Shown: in pieces, positions 20,017 to 29,242 of the stretch
How positions within the stretch are numbered: the first letter of the stretch is position 1
Layout of the letters: each line of letters begins with the position of its first letter
Assembly: GCA_947626025.1 (NCBI GenBank)
Contig: CANQQQ010000017.1
Coordinates: 1 to 35,547, forward strand
Direction of reading: 5' to 3'
Source: an uncultured Clostridia bacterium
Lineage (GTDB): Bacteria > Bacillota > Clostridia > TANB77 > CAG-508
Length of the DNA: 35,547 nucleotides
The notes under the pieces: model-generated
The model's database searches: none
The model's input: the letters and a program-made list of their open reading frames with translations, nothing else
Told to the model about the DNA's origin: nothing
Program-made: the position numbers and the translations under genes

Positions 20017-21078
20017 TTATATAACTATATAGTCTTTACTTGATTTAGTTAAAGTTTCACATCCAGATTTTGTTATTAATACTGTATCCTCTATTCTAAC
20101 TCCAAATTTGCCTGGTATATAAATTCCAGGTTCATCTGTAATTACCATGTTTTCTTTTAATAGCATCTCTCTTTTAGGACCAATTGAAGGTTCCTCATGT
20201 ATATCTAACCCTACTCCATGTCCTAAAGCATGAGTTAATTCATATCTATGTAAATTGAAATCGTTATTAACCATTTTAAATAACATTTTTGTATTAGCAC
20301 CCTCATACATTTGTTCAAGTGTTTGCTTTTGATTTTTTAAAACTAAATTATATATATCTTTTATATATTCTTGAACATATCCTACAAATATAGTTCTAGT
20401 CATATCAGAACAATATCCATTATATCTACACCCAAAATCTATTGCTATTATATCTCCTGTTTGTATAGCTTTGTCAGTTGGAACAGCATGTGGTTTTGAC
20501 GAATTCACTCCAGATGCTACTATAGAGTCAAAAGCTAACCCACTTGCCCCATGTTCAATAAAATATCGTTGTATTTCATATGCTATTTGTTTTTCTGTCA
20601 TGCCTACTTGTATAAAACTCAATAAATAGTCAAAGCAGTTATCAGTTAATTGACATGCCTTTCGTATATTATCGATTTCCTCATCATCTTTTATCACTCT
20701 CTGTCTTTCTATTATTTGTTCCGTTTCTGTTAAATTGTTTATTCTATATTTATGCATATATTCTTTATATTTCGAATATGTTACATATTCTTCCTCAAAT
20801 CCAACATTTTCACAAAAGCTGAAATAGTTTTGATAATCTTCATCAGTTATATCTTTTACATTAGTAATTATAATTTCATCAATTACAGTCAATTTTGATT
20901 GTACCATTTCTATATATCTAGAATCTGTAATATATATATTCTCTTTTCTTGTTAATAATAGAATTCCTTCGGCTTCAATACCAATAAGATATTTTATATT
21001 TACTGGATTTGATATAATCATTCCCTCTATATTTTGAGCTTTTAATTTATTTCTTAAGCATTGTAAACGCGAATTCAT
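20017..21078 (-). CDS. Xaa-Pro aminopeptidase (M24 family)
   Basis: IAIDFGCRYNGYCSDMTRTIF, HALGHGVGLDIHEEPSIG; start at MNSRLQCLR after ataggaggg. Confidence 0.94.
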   Translation of the reverse strand: MNSRLQCLRNKLKAQNIEGMIISNPVNIKYLIGIEAEGILLLTRKENIYITDSRYIEMVQSKLTVIDEIIITNVKDITDEDYQNYFSFCENVGFEEEYVTYSKYKEYMHKYRINNLTETEQIIERQRVIKDDEEIDNIRKACQLTDNCFDYLLSFIQVGMTEKQIAYEIQRYFIEHGASGLAFDSIVASGVNSSKPHAVPTDKAIQTGDIIAIDFGCRYNGYCSDMTRTIFVGYVQEYIKDIYNLVLKNQKQTLEQMYEGANTKMLFKMVNNDFNLHRYELTHALGHGVGLDIHEEPSIGPKREMLLKENMVITDEPGIYIPGKFGVRIEDTVLITKSGCETLTKSSKDYIVI

Positions 21079-21118
21079 ATGCTTCCCTCCTATATTAATA
21101 ACAACTTTTGCTTCTATG

Positions 21119-21853
21119 TTATCCATGACCTAAAGTAAATATTTGTAGTAATATATTCAACACATAATTAAGTGGTACATATATTGCTATATAACATGAT
21201 ATTACAATAAATGGTCCGAATGGAATATATTCATTTGCTTTTTTTCGTCTACATATAATTAATATCAAACTTAATATAGCACCTATCAAGAAAGACATAA
21301 ATATAATGGATACCATACTCGCAAATCCGAAATATAATCCTAATGCTGCCATAAATTTTACGTCACCATAGCCCATTGCTTCTTTCCTAGCAATTATTCC
21401 TCCAATTAAAGTTATTATAAAAAACGTTCCTCCACCTACTAGCATTCCTTCTACCGCATTTATTGCAAAATTTATATCTGATATTCCTCCAATTACTGCT
21501 ATCACTAATCCAACTTCAAAAATAGTCAAATTCAACCTATTCGGTATAATATGCAACTTATAGTCTATATAAAATGCAGATAGTAGCATTGGAGATAATA
21601 TTAAATATTTATATAGATTTATATTATCACTAAAATTTTTGTGCAATCCGTATATATATAGTATCAATATATATATAATTGCATTTATTAACATCAATGG
21701 ATAGTTTAATCTTATTTGTTTAAAAAATTCCAAAGTAAAAATTTTCTTTTTTTCAGGTAATCGTTTGTTACACCAATCTATAAATTGTCCAACCAACATA
21801 CCCATAATTGCAAGCAGTACATAATATAGTATATGAACATCATTTATATACAT
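21119..21853 (-). CDS. Prepilin peptidase (type 4, A24 family)
   Basis: FYIDYKLHIIPNRLN and AMGYGDVKFMAALG catalytic Asp motifs. Confidence 0.92.
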   Translation of the reverse strand: MYINDVHILYYVLLAIMGMLVGQFIDWCNKRLPEKKKIFTLEFFKQIRLNYPLMLINAIIYILILYIYGLHKNFSDNINLYKYLILSPMLLSAFYIDYKLHIIPNRLNLTIFEVGLVIAVIGGISDINFAINAVEGMLVGGGTFFIITLIGGIIARKEAMGYGDVKFMAALGLYFGFASMVSIIFMSFLIGAILSLILIICRRKKANEYIPFGPFIVISCYIAIYVPLNYVLNILLQIFTLGHG

Positions 21854-22357
21854 CTATTTTTCCTCCGTATTTTTTATATATCTTCTTATGAATATATTTT
21901 CTATTGGTCTTTTTATCTTAGTATACCAGAAATCTCTTTTATCCACTGGTTGAACTAGTATTGGCACCATTTTTACTCTATTAGCTCCAATTATGTCTGT
22001 AAATAATTGATCTCCAACGACACCAATTTGTTCATCTTTTTCTATCTCTAATAGTTTTTTTGCTCTTAAAAAGCCTCGCTTAAATGGTTTCTTTGCAAAA
22101 TGTATATAAGGTATTTCTAATTTTTCAGCTACATCTTTTACCTTTTCTTCATGACTCGTATTAGATAATATGCATATCTTTATTCCTTGATTTTTTAAGC
22201 CTTCACACCAATTTTCTGCACCCTGTATTAATTTTCTATCTACGTCTATTAAAGTATTATCAACATCTAAAATCAATCCTTTTATATTGTTATTTCTTAA
22301 TAGCTCAATGCTTATCTCTTTTACACTCTTCAAATAAAATTTTGGATATAAAATCAC
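21854..22357 (-). CDS. YqeG family HAD-type phosphatase
   Basis: KGLILDVDNTLIDVD, LSNTSHEEKV, VGDQLFTDI. Confidence 0.94.
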   Translation of the reverse strand: MILYPKFYLKSVKEISIELLRNNNIKGLILDVDNTLIDVDRKLIQGAENWCEGLKNQGIKICILSNTSHEEKVKDVAEKLEIPYIHFAKKPFKRGFLRAKKLLEIEKDEQIGVVGDQLFTDIIGANRVKMVPILVQPVDKRDFWYTKIKRPIENIFIRRYIKNTEEK

Positions 22358-22422
22358 CTTTATTCTCCTATCACTGTTTTGTTTTATTATATATTAAAGT
22401 TAAAATGATATCAAGACTTTTG

Positions 22423-22761
22423 CTAATTTTTATCATTTATGTTTACTTTTACATAGTCACTATATTCTATCTTTTCCGCCAAAAATATATCTAGTTTCTC
22501 TGGATTAACTATTAATTCTTCTTTTTGCCCTTTAGTTAATGTTTTAATATGATACTCTAATTTCGATGCTTTTATCTTGTCATCTGTTCTCCATGCAATT
22601 TCCATTTTTATTGCATAATGGCTTGCAGTATATTTTGCTCCTTTTTTTCCTCGTTCTAAGTGTTCCTTCATTCTCCTATCCAAATCTGTTGTCATCCCTG
22701 TATATAAAGAATTATCCTTGCACCTAATCATATAAATAAAATATTTTTTATCGTTTTCCAT
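22423..22761 (-). CDS. GIY-YIG nuclease family protein
   Basis: YFIYMIRCKDNSLYTGMTTDLDRRMKEH. Confidence 0.93.
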   Translation of the reverse strand: MENDKKYFIYMIRCKDNSLYTGMTTDLDRRMKEHLERGKKGAKYTASHYAIKMEIAWRTDDKIKASKLEYHIKTLTKGQKEELIVNPEKLDIFLAEKIEYSDYVKVNINDKN

Positions 22762-22905
22762 ATTTTACTCCTTATTTTAATTGATTATATCATAAAATTT
22801 TGATATAATATATTTATATTTTAAAGAAATGTAAATTAATGTAAAAAATAAGTTATGTTGTTTTTTATGTCCTAGATTTATACCAGAAAGGAATGGTATT
22901 TTATT

Positions 22906-23490
22906 ATGATTATTTGCATTGTTGGTAAATCTGGCAGTGGAAAAAGTTATATTAGCAAATTACTTCAAAGTTTTTCCAAGGATATTATTCATTTAGATAT
23001 AGATACTATATCTCATGAGATTCTTACAATACCTAATGTTTATAAGAAGATAGTTAATGTATTTGGAGAATCAGTTTCAAACATAGACAATAAAACAATA
23101 GATAGAAGAGCTCTAGGCAATATTGTATTTAATTCAGTAACAGAAATGAACAAACTAACAGATATAACTTGGCCACCTATGCAACCTATAATAGATAACT
23201 TTATTATTAAAAATCGCAACAAAGTCCTTATATTGGATTGGCAACTTCTTCTAAAGACTAAATACTACAATATGAGTGACTTAACAATTCTTGTTACAGC
23301 TCCTTATAATTTAAGAATGCAAAAAACTATGATACGTGATAATATTAATGAAGATATTTTTCTAACTCGTGATAAAGCCTCTTTTGATTTTAGTTCTTAT
23401 GAATTTGATTATGTTATAAATAACGATTATTCTGATAAAGTAAAGGAAAAGGTGAAAGAAATTTATGATAAAAGTATTATATCCAGGTAG
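22906..23490 (+). CDS. coaE: Dephospho-CoA kinase
   Basis: IVGKSGSGKSYISKLL P-loop, DIDTISHEI; overlaps coaD. Confidence 0.85.
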   Translation: MIICIVGKSGSGKSYISKLLQSFSKDIIHLDIDTISHEILTIPNVYKKIVNVFGESVSNIDNKTIDRRALGNIVFNSVTEMNKLTDITWPPMQPIIDNFIIKNRNKVLILDWQLLLKTKYYNMSDLTILVTAPYNLRMQKTMIRDNINEDIFLTRDKASFDFSSYEFDYVINNDYSDKVKEKVKEIYDKSIISR

Positions 23491-23947
23491 TTTTGACCCT
23501 ATCACATATGGTCATATGAATATTATTGAACAAGCATGCAATTTATTTGACGAAGTTGTTGTTGCTGTTATGCATAATTCTATGAAAACAGGAATGTTTT
23601 CAACAGAAGAAAAAGTAAAATTAATAGAACAATTATATAAAGATAACCCTAAAGTTCATGTAGTGTCTTCTACAGGTGCAACTATTGACTTAGCTTTGAA
23701 ATTTAATTGTAAAGCTATCATAAGAGGTCTTAGGACTCTTTCAGATTTTGAATATGAGATTCAATTATCACAAATTAATAAGCAATTAAGTCAAAACAGA
23801 GTTAATACAATTAGCTTATTCGCAGAGAGTAATCTAGAGCATATTTCTTCAAGTATGGTAAAAGAAATCTTAAGCCTGGATAAAGATATTTCTGGATATG
23901 TGGATCCTATAGTTGAAAAAGCAATGAAAGATAAATTCAAAAATTAA
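23465..23947 (+). CDS. coaD: Phosphopantetheine adenylyltransferase
   Basis: VLYPGSFDPITYGHMNIIEQA, IIRGLRTLSDFEYEIQL, SSSMVKEI. Confidence 0.98.
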   Translation: MIKVLYPGSFDPITYGHMNIIEQACNLFDEVVVAVMHNSMKTGMFSTEEKVKLIEQLYKDNPKVHVVSSTGATIDLALKFNCKAIIRGLRTLSDFEYEIQLSQINKQLSQNRVNTISLFAESNLEHISSSMVKEILSLDKDISGYVDPIVEKAMKDKFKN

Positions 23948-23950
23948 TAA

Positions 23951-23981
23951 TAACGGAGCATTTCATTTAAATGCTCCGTTA
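23951..23981 (+). terminator. coaD terminator
   Basis: TAACGGAGCATTTcatttAAATGCTCCGTTA. Confidence 0.8.
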
Positions 23982-24058
23982 CTATTAATTTAAAAACTTG
24001 TTCTAAAAAACTAGATTTTTTATTTTATGTATGTTAAAATAAATTCAATGATATAAAT

Positions 24059-24134
24059 GCTACTGTAGCTCAGTTGGTAGAGCAACGGATTCGTAACCCG
24101 TAGGTCGGCAGTTCAATTCTGCCCAGTAGCTCCA
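24059..24134 (+). tRNA. tRNA-Thr (anticodon CGT)
   Basis: GCTACTG..CAGTAGC acceptor, D-arm GCTCAGTTGGTAGAGC, loop TTCGTAA, T-arm GGCAGTTCAATTCTGCC, CCA encoded. Confidence 0.95.
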
Positions 24135-24205
24135 TAAAAAATACTGTATTTGCTTGAATTATCAGGCATTTACAGTATTATTTTTTGAATTTTATTGTCT
24201 AAGAC

Positions 24206-25411
24206 TTATTCAAGAGGATGTCTATCTCCTACAAAACCGATTTGGGCATCTACTACAACCCAACTGCCATCGTCAATTTGAATTTTATTCCATTGATGAG
24301 ACCACTGATTTGCATTGATATGTTGACTTTTTAAACCAGCAGCATCACATAGGAGAGTAACGGCTTTACAACGACCAGAGCAAGCAGCGATTTTTAATAC
24401 AAGAGCAGCATAGGCTTCATTTCCATAATTGGTCTTGTAGGCTTCTGAAGATTGATTTGTTTGGACATCAACAGTAGTTGTTATGTAATTGCAAATAGCT
24501 TCAGCTTTTTCTAATTTAGTCATACCACTTTTTATAATTTTGCTAACTACACGTTTTGCTTCAGTTTTTGCTAAAGAAAGTCTACCTTCTTTGGTACTTG
24601 TTGGGTCAGCAAGAGAATTATTATTAGATGTGTTAGAGTTTGAATTTTTATTACTAGTTGAACTATTTGTTTTTTGGTTCTTAGTCGAATTATTAGAACT
24701 TGAATTAGATTTATTAGAATTTATATTAGTAGATGTAGTAGTGCTAGGTAATTGTGTCTCAATAATTTTATCGTTTACAGTAACTTTAAATTCTTGTTTT
24801 GTTTCATTATTATTTTTATCTGTAGTTTTTGCTACTAAGAGATACTCTCCGGCTGTATTAAAATCAAGTTGACCTTCTATTATAACATCTAAATTGCCAT
24901 CAATTTCATCAACTGCAGATATACCGGATTTAACATCAATTGGTTCACCTGCAATTAATTCAATATCATGTACACCTAAAAGTACAGGATTTTTAGTATC
25001 TTGAACTTTCCAAATTACTTGCTTATTTACAACTGCTTGTTGATTAAAAAAAGATATTGAACTTAAATTTGAAAAAATAGGTGTAGTTGTTTCTATTGAA
25101 ATTGTAATATCGCCAACAGTATCAAATATGTAATTCATATCATCGGTTATTAAATTATTTTGTATATATATTTTTAAAACTGTTTGATTAACCAATCCAT
25201 TACTTGAAATTAATTTTTCTAATATTTCTTGATATGAAAAATTATCACCATATTCAATATTTTCTTCTTCACATATAATTGCGTCCGAATTTTGAGTAAT
25301 TATTTTTTCTCTTGTGTTCAAAAAATAGATGTAACTAAATGATATTGCTACTAGCAATATAGTAGTAATAATTATTAAAAATATTTTCAAAAATTTTCTT
25401 TTAGTATTCAT
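24206..25411 (-). CDS. Membrane-anchored transglutaminase-like protein with Ig-like region and Ser/Asn-rich linker
   Basis: N-terminal TM; S/N/T/K-rich linker; CSGRCKAVTLLCDAAG, NQWSHQWNKIQI, WVVVDAQ (Cys-His-Asp). Confidence 0.85.
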   Translation of the reverse strand: MNTKRKFLKIFLIIITTILLVAISFSYIYFLNTREKIITQNSDAIICEEENIEYGDNFSYQEILEKLISSNGLVNQTVLKIYIQNNLITDDMNYIFDTVGDITISIETTTPIFSNLSSISFFNQQAVVNKQVIWKVQDTKNPVLLGVHDIELIAGEPIDVKSGISAVDEIDGNLDVIIEGQLDFNTAGEYLLVAKTTDKNNNETKQEFKVTVNDKIIETQLPSTTTSTNINSNKSNSSSNNSTKNQKTNSSTSNKNSNSNTSNNNSLADPTSTKEGRLSLAKTEAKRVVSKIIKSGMTKLEKAEAICNYITTTVDVQTNQSSEAYKTNYGNEAYAALVLKIAACSGRCKAVTLLCDAAGLKSQHINANQWSHQWNKIQIDDGSWVVVDAQIGFVGDRHPLE

Positions 25412-25606
25412 ATTATTCCTCCTTCGTTAGTAGATATTATGTTACCTTCAATATCATTATACTGCAAAATGAGTAATTTTTCTATATAAATTAAAAAAAT
25501 TTCAAAATTGAAATATAATATTTTTATTCTATCTACAATTTTCGACATACTTTTTATTTCATCTATGATATCTTATATTGCATTGTGTGTTTAGGAGGTG
25601 TAATAT

Positions 25607-25756
25607 ATGGAAAATAATATCGAAGAATGTGGCAATGTCATAGTATCCGTTCTTAAAGACGTGAAAACTGGTTTTAACTTTTTTAAAGTAAAAACAGATT
25701 GCGAAGATTTACTTCCTATTTCTTATATTATTGAAGATACATTAAAATTATATTAG
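25607..25756 (+). CDS. Small hypothetical protein (49 aa)
   Basis: MENNIEECGNVIVSVLKDVKTGFNFFKVKTDCEDLLPISYIIEDTLKLY* with aggaggtg SD and downstream terminator. Confidence 0.6.
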   Translation: MENNIEECGNVIVSVLKDVKTGFNFFKVKTDCEDLLPISYIIEDTLKLY

Positions 25757-25778
25757 ACTAACTATGTTAGTCTTTTTT
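25755..25778 (+). terminator. Terminator after the 49-aa ORF
   Basis: AGACTAACtatGTTAGTCTTTTTT. Confidence 0.85.
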
Positions 25779-25807
25779 CTTATAATTTATTATATATTCT
25801 TCTTTTT

Positions 25808-25942
25808 ATGAAATTAAAGTTGGGTCATAAAAATATACAGACTACACTTGATACTTATGCGAGTGTATTTGATCAATTTGAGGGACAAGAAGATGATAAA
25901 ATAATCAATTATTTACAAGAAAATAAAATTGCGTTGCATTAA
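25808..25942 (+). pseudogene. C-terminal remnant of a tyrosine recombinase/integrase
   Basis: MKLKLGHKNIQTTLDTYASVFDQFEGQEDDKIINYLQENKIALH*: LGHKNIQTTLDTYA matches the C-terminal LGHxxxxTTxxxY motif including the catalytic Tyr. Confidence 0.8.
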
Positions 25943-25950
25943 ATTAAAGA

Positions 25951-25980
25951 GAAAAGAGAGATTTTAAAGTCTCTCTTTTC
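25951..25980 (+). terminator. Stem-loop after the integrase remnant
   Basis: GAAAAGAGAGAttttaaagTCTCTCTTTTC. Confidence 0.75.
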
Positions 25981-26086
25981 CTACTCTGGTGCCAACGACG
26001 TAGATATTTACAACTGGTTGGTTCTCTTGATGATTGATGCAAATATCAATCAAACTATAATTTGCGAAATTTTGTTCTTTTTTCTA

Positions 26087-26115
26087 TTGATTTATTGTAA
26101 GACATATGCTATACT
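26087..26115 (+). promoter_or_regulatory. sigmaA-type promoter for toxin-like mRNA
   Basis: TTGATT-17 nt-TATACT. Confidence 0.65.
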
Positions 26116-26199
26116 AACTGACATAGGAAATGAACATTGTAGTAGATGTGTTGCCACTGCACTAGATAACTTTTGTTATCAGAAAGTGAGGTGGTGTTT

Positions 26200-26313
26200 A
26201 TGAGTTTTATACTATTTTTAATTTATGCCTTAATGGCATCAACAACAATAAACGTAGCCTTATTGACGATTTTATACATAAAATATGTAAATTCAATAAT
26301 AGATAAGGAATAA
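26200..26313 (+). CDS. Small hydrophobic peptide (37 aa), putative type I toxin
   Basis: MSFILFLIYALMASTTINVALLTILYIKYVNSIIDKE*; SD gaggtgg; one TM with charged C-terminus. Confidence 0.65.
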   Translation: MSFILFLIYALMASTTINVALLTILYIKYVNSIIDKE

Positions 26314-26314
26314 A

Positions 26315-26360
26315 ATAACAACACATTCTGCTCTCTACCAAATTGCGAATGTGTTGTTAT
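26315..26360. terminator. Shared bidirectional stem-loop of the toxin/antitoxin-like locus
   Basis: ATAACAACACATTC / GAATGTGTTGTTAT 14-bp stem. Confidence 0.7.
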
Positions 26361-26406
26361 AACTATATGTAGTGGTAACCGCATTCACTGCGGTTATTCA
26401 TTTCCT
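26315..26406 (-). ncRNA. Putative antisense RNA antitoxin
   Basis: Transcript predicted from the minus-strand promoter, containing AATAACCGCAgtgaaTGCGGTTA hairpin and the shared terminator stem. Confidence 0.5.
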
Positions 26407-26412
26407 ATATTT

Positions 26413-26441
26413 ATTATACACAGATTATTTGAAAAAGTCAA
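26413..26441 (-). promoter_or_regulatory. sigmaA-type promoter for the antisense RNA
   Basis: Minus strand TTGACT-17 nt-TATAAT. Confidence 0.75.
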
Positions 26442-26490
26442 ATAAAATTTTGTAATTGATTGCTCTTTAAATATTAATTTTAATATTCTC

Positions 26491-27027
26491 CTATATAGTA
26501 TAATGTTTAATTTGACAATTATCATGAGCATATAAACTTAAATTACCATCTTCTGGAATTCCATTAAAGTAAGCTCCTATTGCTCTACATACACCATTGT
26601 GTGTTACTATCAATATTCTACTATTAGGATATTTTTGTTTAATATCATCAACGAAGTCCCATATTGTTTTCACAAAATCTTTTATTGGAGTCATACCTTC
26701 AATATCAAAGTCATAGTTATAATTCCAATAATGTGGATAATCAAAGCTTTCTTTAGGCTTTCCTTCCATTTCTCCACAATCTCTTTCCATAATTCTATCA
26801 TCTTCAATAACTTCTTTTCCTTTTACATTAACAAGTTCACAAGTTCTTTTAGCTCTTTCTAAAGGTGAACAAATAACAAAATCATAATCAATTTTATTTA
26901 CTTCATCTCTAGCATTTATTGCTTGTTGTTCTCCTTTTTCAGTTAATGAATATATTTGTTTTCTTCCTACCATTCCTTTGCAGGCATTTGTCGCTGTTTG
27001 TCCATGTCTTATTACATATAATTCCAT
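26491..27027 (-). CDS. Histidine phosphatase family protein
   Basis: ELYVIRHGQTATN, SPLERAKRTCELV, ILIVTHNGVCRAIG. Confidence 0.94.
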   Translation of the reverse strand: MELYVIRHGQTATNACKGMVGRKQIYSLTEKGEQQAINARDEVNKIDYDFVICSPLERAKRTCELVNVKGKEVIEDDRIMERDCGEMEGKPKESFDYPHYWNYNYDFDIEGMTPIKDFVKTIWDFVDDIKQKYPNSRILIVTHNGVCRAIGAYFNGIPEDGNLSLYAHDNCQIKHYTI

Positions 27028-27029
27028 AA

Positions 27030-27632
27030 TTAACACCACTTTCTTATAAATTCATCAATATTTTTAAAATCATCATATCTTTCTTTTATTATTTCGTGTG
27101 ACCAATTCCACCATTCTGATTTTTCTATTTTTTCTATAATTTCATCACTAAATCTTTTTTTAATTTGTTTAGCTGGAACACCTACAACAACTGAATATGG
27201 TTCAACATCATGTGTTACTACTGCACCACTTCCAATTACCGCTCCATTTCCAATATGAACACCATGCATTATAATTGCATTATGTCCTATCCATACATCA
27301 TTACCAATAATTGCTTTTTCATTTCTTCTCATTTCTATAACACTTGTATCATCATTATCGGAGAAGTCATATCTTATTCCTTTATATGTAAATTCATGTT
27401 GAGAAATTCTAGTAAAGGTAGGATGATTAACCGCATTTATTCTAGCACCATATGCAATTGCAACAAACTTTCCTATTTCAGAATACCATATTTGATTATC
27501 TCCTCTACATACAGCGTACTCTCCAATAGTGGATTCTCTCAAATCACATCTATCTCCTATTTCAGAGTATATTCCAATTTTAGTTTTTTGATCTATAGTT
27601 ATATCTTTTCCAAATCTTATTTCACTATTCAT
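27030..27632 (-). CDS. CatB-related left-handed beta-helix acetyltransferase
   Basis: Hexapeptide repeats; [53 protein letters not shown]. Confidence 0.93.
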   Translation of the reverse strand: MNSEIRFGKDITIDQKTKIGIYSEIGDRCDLRESTIGEYAVCRGDNQIWYSEIGKFVAIAYGARINAVNHPTFTRISQHEFTYKGIRYDFSDNDDTSVIEMRRNEKAIIGNDVWIGHNAIIMHGVHIGNGAVIGSGAVVTHDVEPYSVVVGVPAKQIKKRFSDEIIEKIEKSEWWNWSHEIIKERYDDFKNIDEFIRKWC

Positions 27633-28045
27633 TTATTATCTATTTACTCCTTTTATAAGACATTATACTAAAATATTTCTATTTTTACACAAGTTAATTA
27701 AACTTTTAGTTCAAATTCAATAATATTAAAATTTATAAGTATAGTTCTATATTCTTAATCTATATCTTTTAATATACTATCAAAACTTTCATAATTTTCT
27801 TTAGTATTATTTAGTATTATATATAAGCCCTGACCATTCACTTTGGCTCATACATATTGCTAATCTTAATTTATATTTTTAGGACTTTGGCTTTGCCATA
27901 AGTCCTAACCCCCTATAAGTTTTGACCAATGGTACAAAACTCGGAAGATAATATAGTACATACTGAAAAAAATAATAAAAAAACATCATCTTTTTTCAAA
28001 ATGATATTTCTTCTATTTATTTTATAGTTAAAACAGATACGTCGT

Positions 28046-28128
28046 TGGTGCGGATGAAGGGACTTGAACCCCCACACCGAAGTACTGGTTCCTAAGACCA
28101 GCGCGTCTGCCAATTCCGCCACATCCGC
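28046..28128 (-). tRNA. tRNA-Leu (anticodon TAG)
   Basis: GCGGATG..CATCCGC acceptor, CTGGT-CTTAGGA-ACCAG anticodon arm, long variable arm, GGGGTTCAAGTCCC T-arm, CCA encoded. Confidence 0.96.
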
Positions 28129-28242
28129 ATTTATAAAAAATTTTACATATTCATCACATGCTTAATTATAATAACATATTTTTTCTTTGTTTGTCAATAG
28201 AAAATTTTAGGTAATTTTTATTTTTGTAATCAAATATAAAGA

Positions 28243-28279
28243 AGAAAGCAAGGAAAGTAACACTTTCCCCTTGCTTTCT
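28243..28279 (-). terminator. Terminator of the SleB-like gene
   Basis: AGAAAGCAAGG.AAAGT / ACTTTCC.CTTGCTTTCT inverted repeat. Confidence 0.8.
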
Positions 28280-28284
28280 CTTTC

Positions 28285-29085
28285 TCATTGCTTATCCCAT
28301 ACTCTATAGAAGATATGTCTTCCATATTCGAAACTAACCTTAATACTTGCACGCAACTCTGCCTGATGTTCTGAAACTGCTTTAGGATTGTAAAAGTACA
28401 AAGCCCCACCTTCGTAGTAAGTTTTGTCTAATCCTTTTGTTACTGCTTCTTCCTTAAGTATTTCTTCAGTGTAGTCTTTTTCAAATGCTGCATCTACTGC
28501 TGCTTTCAACTCATCCGACAACATATCATCAGTTACTGGAATTAGTTCTCCGTCCTTTGGAATACATGGTACTCCATCAATAACTGAAGAATATCTGCCT
28601 GGTGCTGTAAATTCCTCTACTAGGTTTAAGCGACCTTTTGCTCTCATGCTGTTTATCGCAACATTTATTACAAGCGTTTTGCCAAAATCATCCTCAATTC
28701 CAGCTTCAGACTTAGCGATACGATATGCCCACCAGCGTTCTTCGTCTGTAGGGTTGTAATTGATAGAATTATCATCCACCAATGTAACTAAATCCTCTTG
28801 TCCCTCTTGTACTTCAATGCTTTCCTCTTCATAAACGCATTCTTCTAGAGGAACTTCTAACGACTGAATATACAGCTTTGCTTCTTCCTTTGCAGACATC
28901 CTTTCTCGAAAGTCTATCACTATTGTAGGCGGATATGCTTTTTCTAGTTCTTTCATTTTCAAATTTACCCAAATCATCGTTGCAAATCCTATAAAAACTA
29001 TTACTATTGCAATACCAGTTAGTAAATTTGAGATAAATTTTAGGTTGTTTTCTTGAGTTATGGGTGTTGTTAGTGTCCGTGTCAT
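28285..29085 (-). CDS. Membrane-anchored cell wall hydrolase, SleB-like
   Basis: N-terminal TM; WWAYRIAKSEAGIEDDFGKTLVINVAINSM and C-terminal FYNP..V; start MTRTLTT after aaaaggag. Confidence 0.85.
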   Translation of the reverse strand: MTRTLTTPITQENNLKFISNLLTGIAIVIVFIGFATMIWVNLKMKELEKAYPPTIVIDFRERMSAKEEAKLYIQSLEVPLEECVYEEESIEVQEGQEDLVTLVDDNSINYNPTDEERWWAYRIAKSEAGIEDDFGKTLVINVAINSMRAKGRLNLVEEFTAPGRYSSVIDGVPCIPKDGELIPVTDDMLSDELKAAVDAAFEKDYTEEILKEEAVTKGLDKTYYEGGALYFYNPKAVSEHQAELRASIKVSFEYGRHIFYRVWDKQ

Positions 29086-29242
29086 AATGTTTCTCCTTTT
29101 CATAAGTTTTTTTGTTGCATAATGCTCTTTGCATCTATACTTATATTTTATCACATTTTACATAATATTTCAAATTCATTAATATTTCCTTATGTATTCT
29201 GTGCCATTGAAGCTTAAAAACATTAAAAGTTGTTTTTCTTTA

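Noticed and set aside
24231-24245. A further CGG frameshift in the transglutaminase gene (aaaaccgattt resembles the hisG site)
   Set aside because: Here the trinucleotide is out of frame (CAA ATC GGT TTT) and the ORF is intact, so no shift is needed.
26018-26203. 61-aa plus-strand ORF
   Set aside because: Overlaps the predicted promoter and 5' UTR of the toxin-like gene; no SD.
27913-28122. ORF MAELADALVLGTSTSVWGFKSLHPHQ... on the minus strand
   Set aside because: It is translation of the tRNA-Leu gene and flank, a well-known spurious ORF type.
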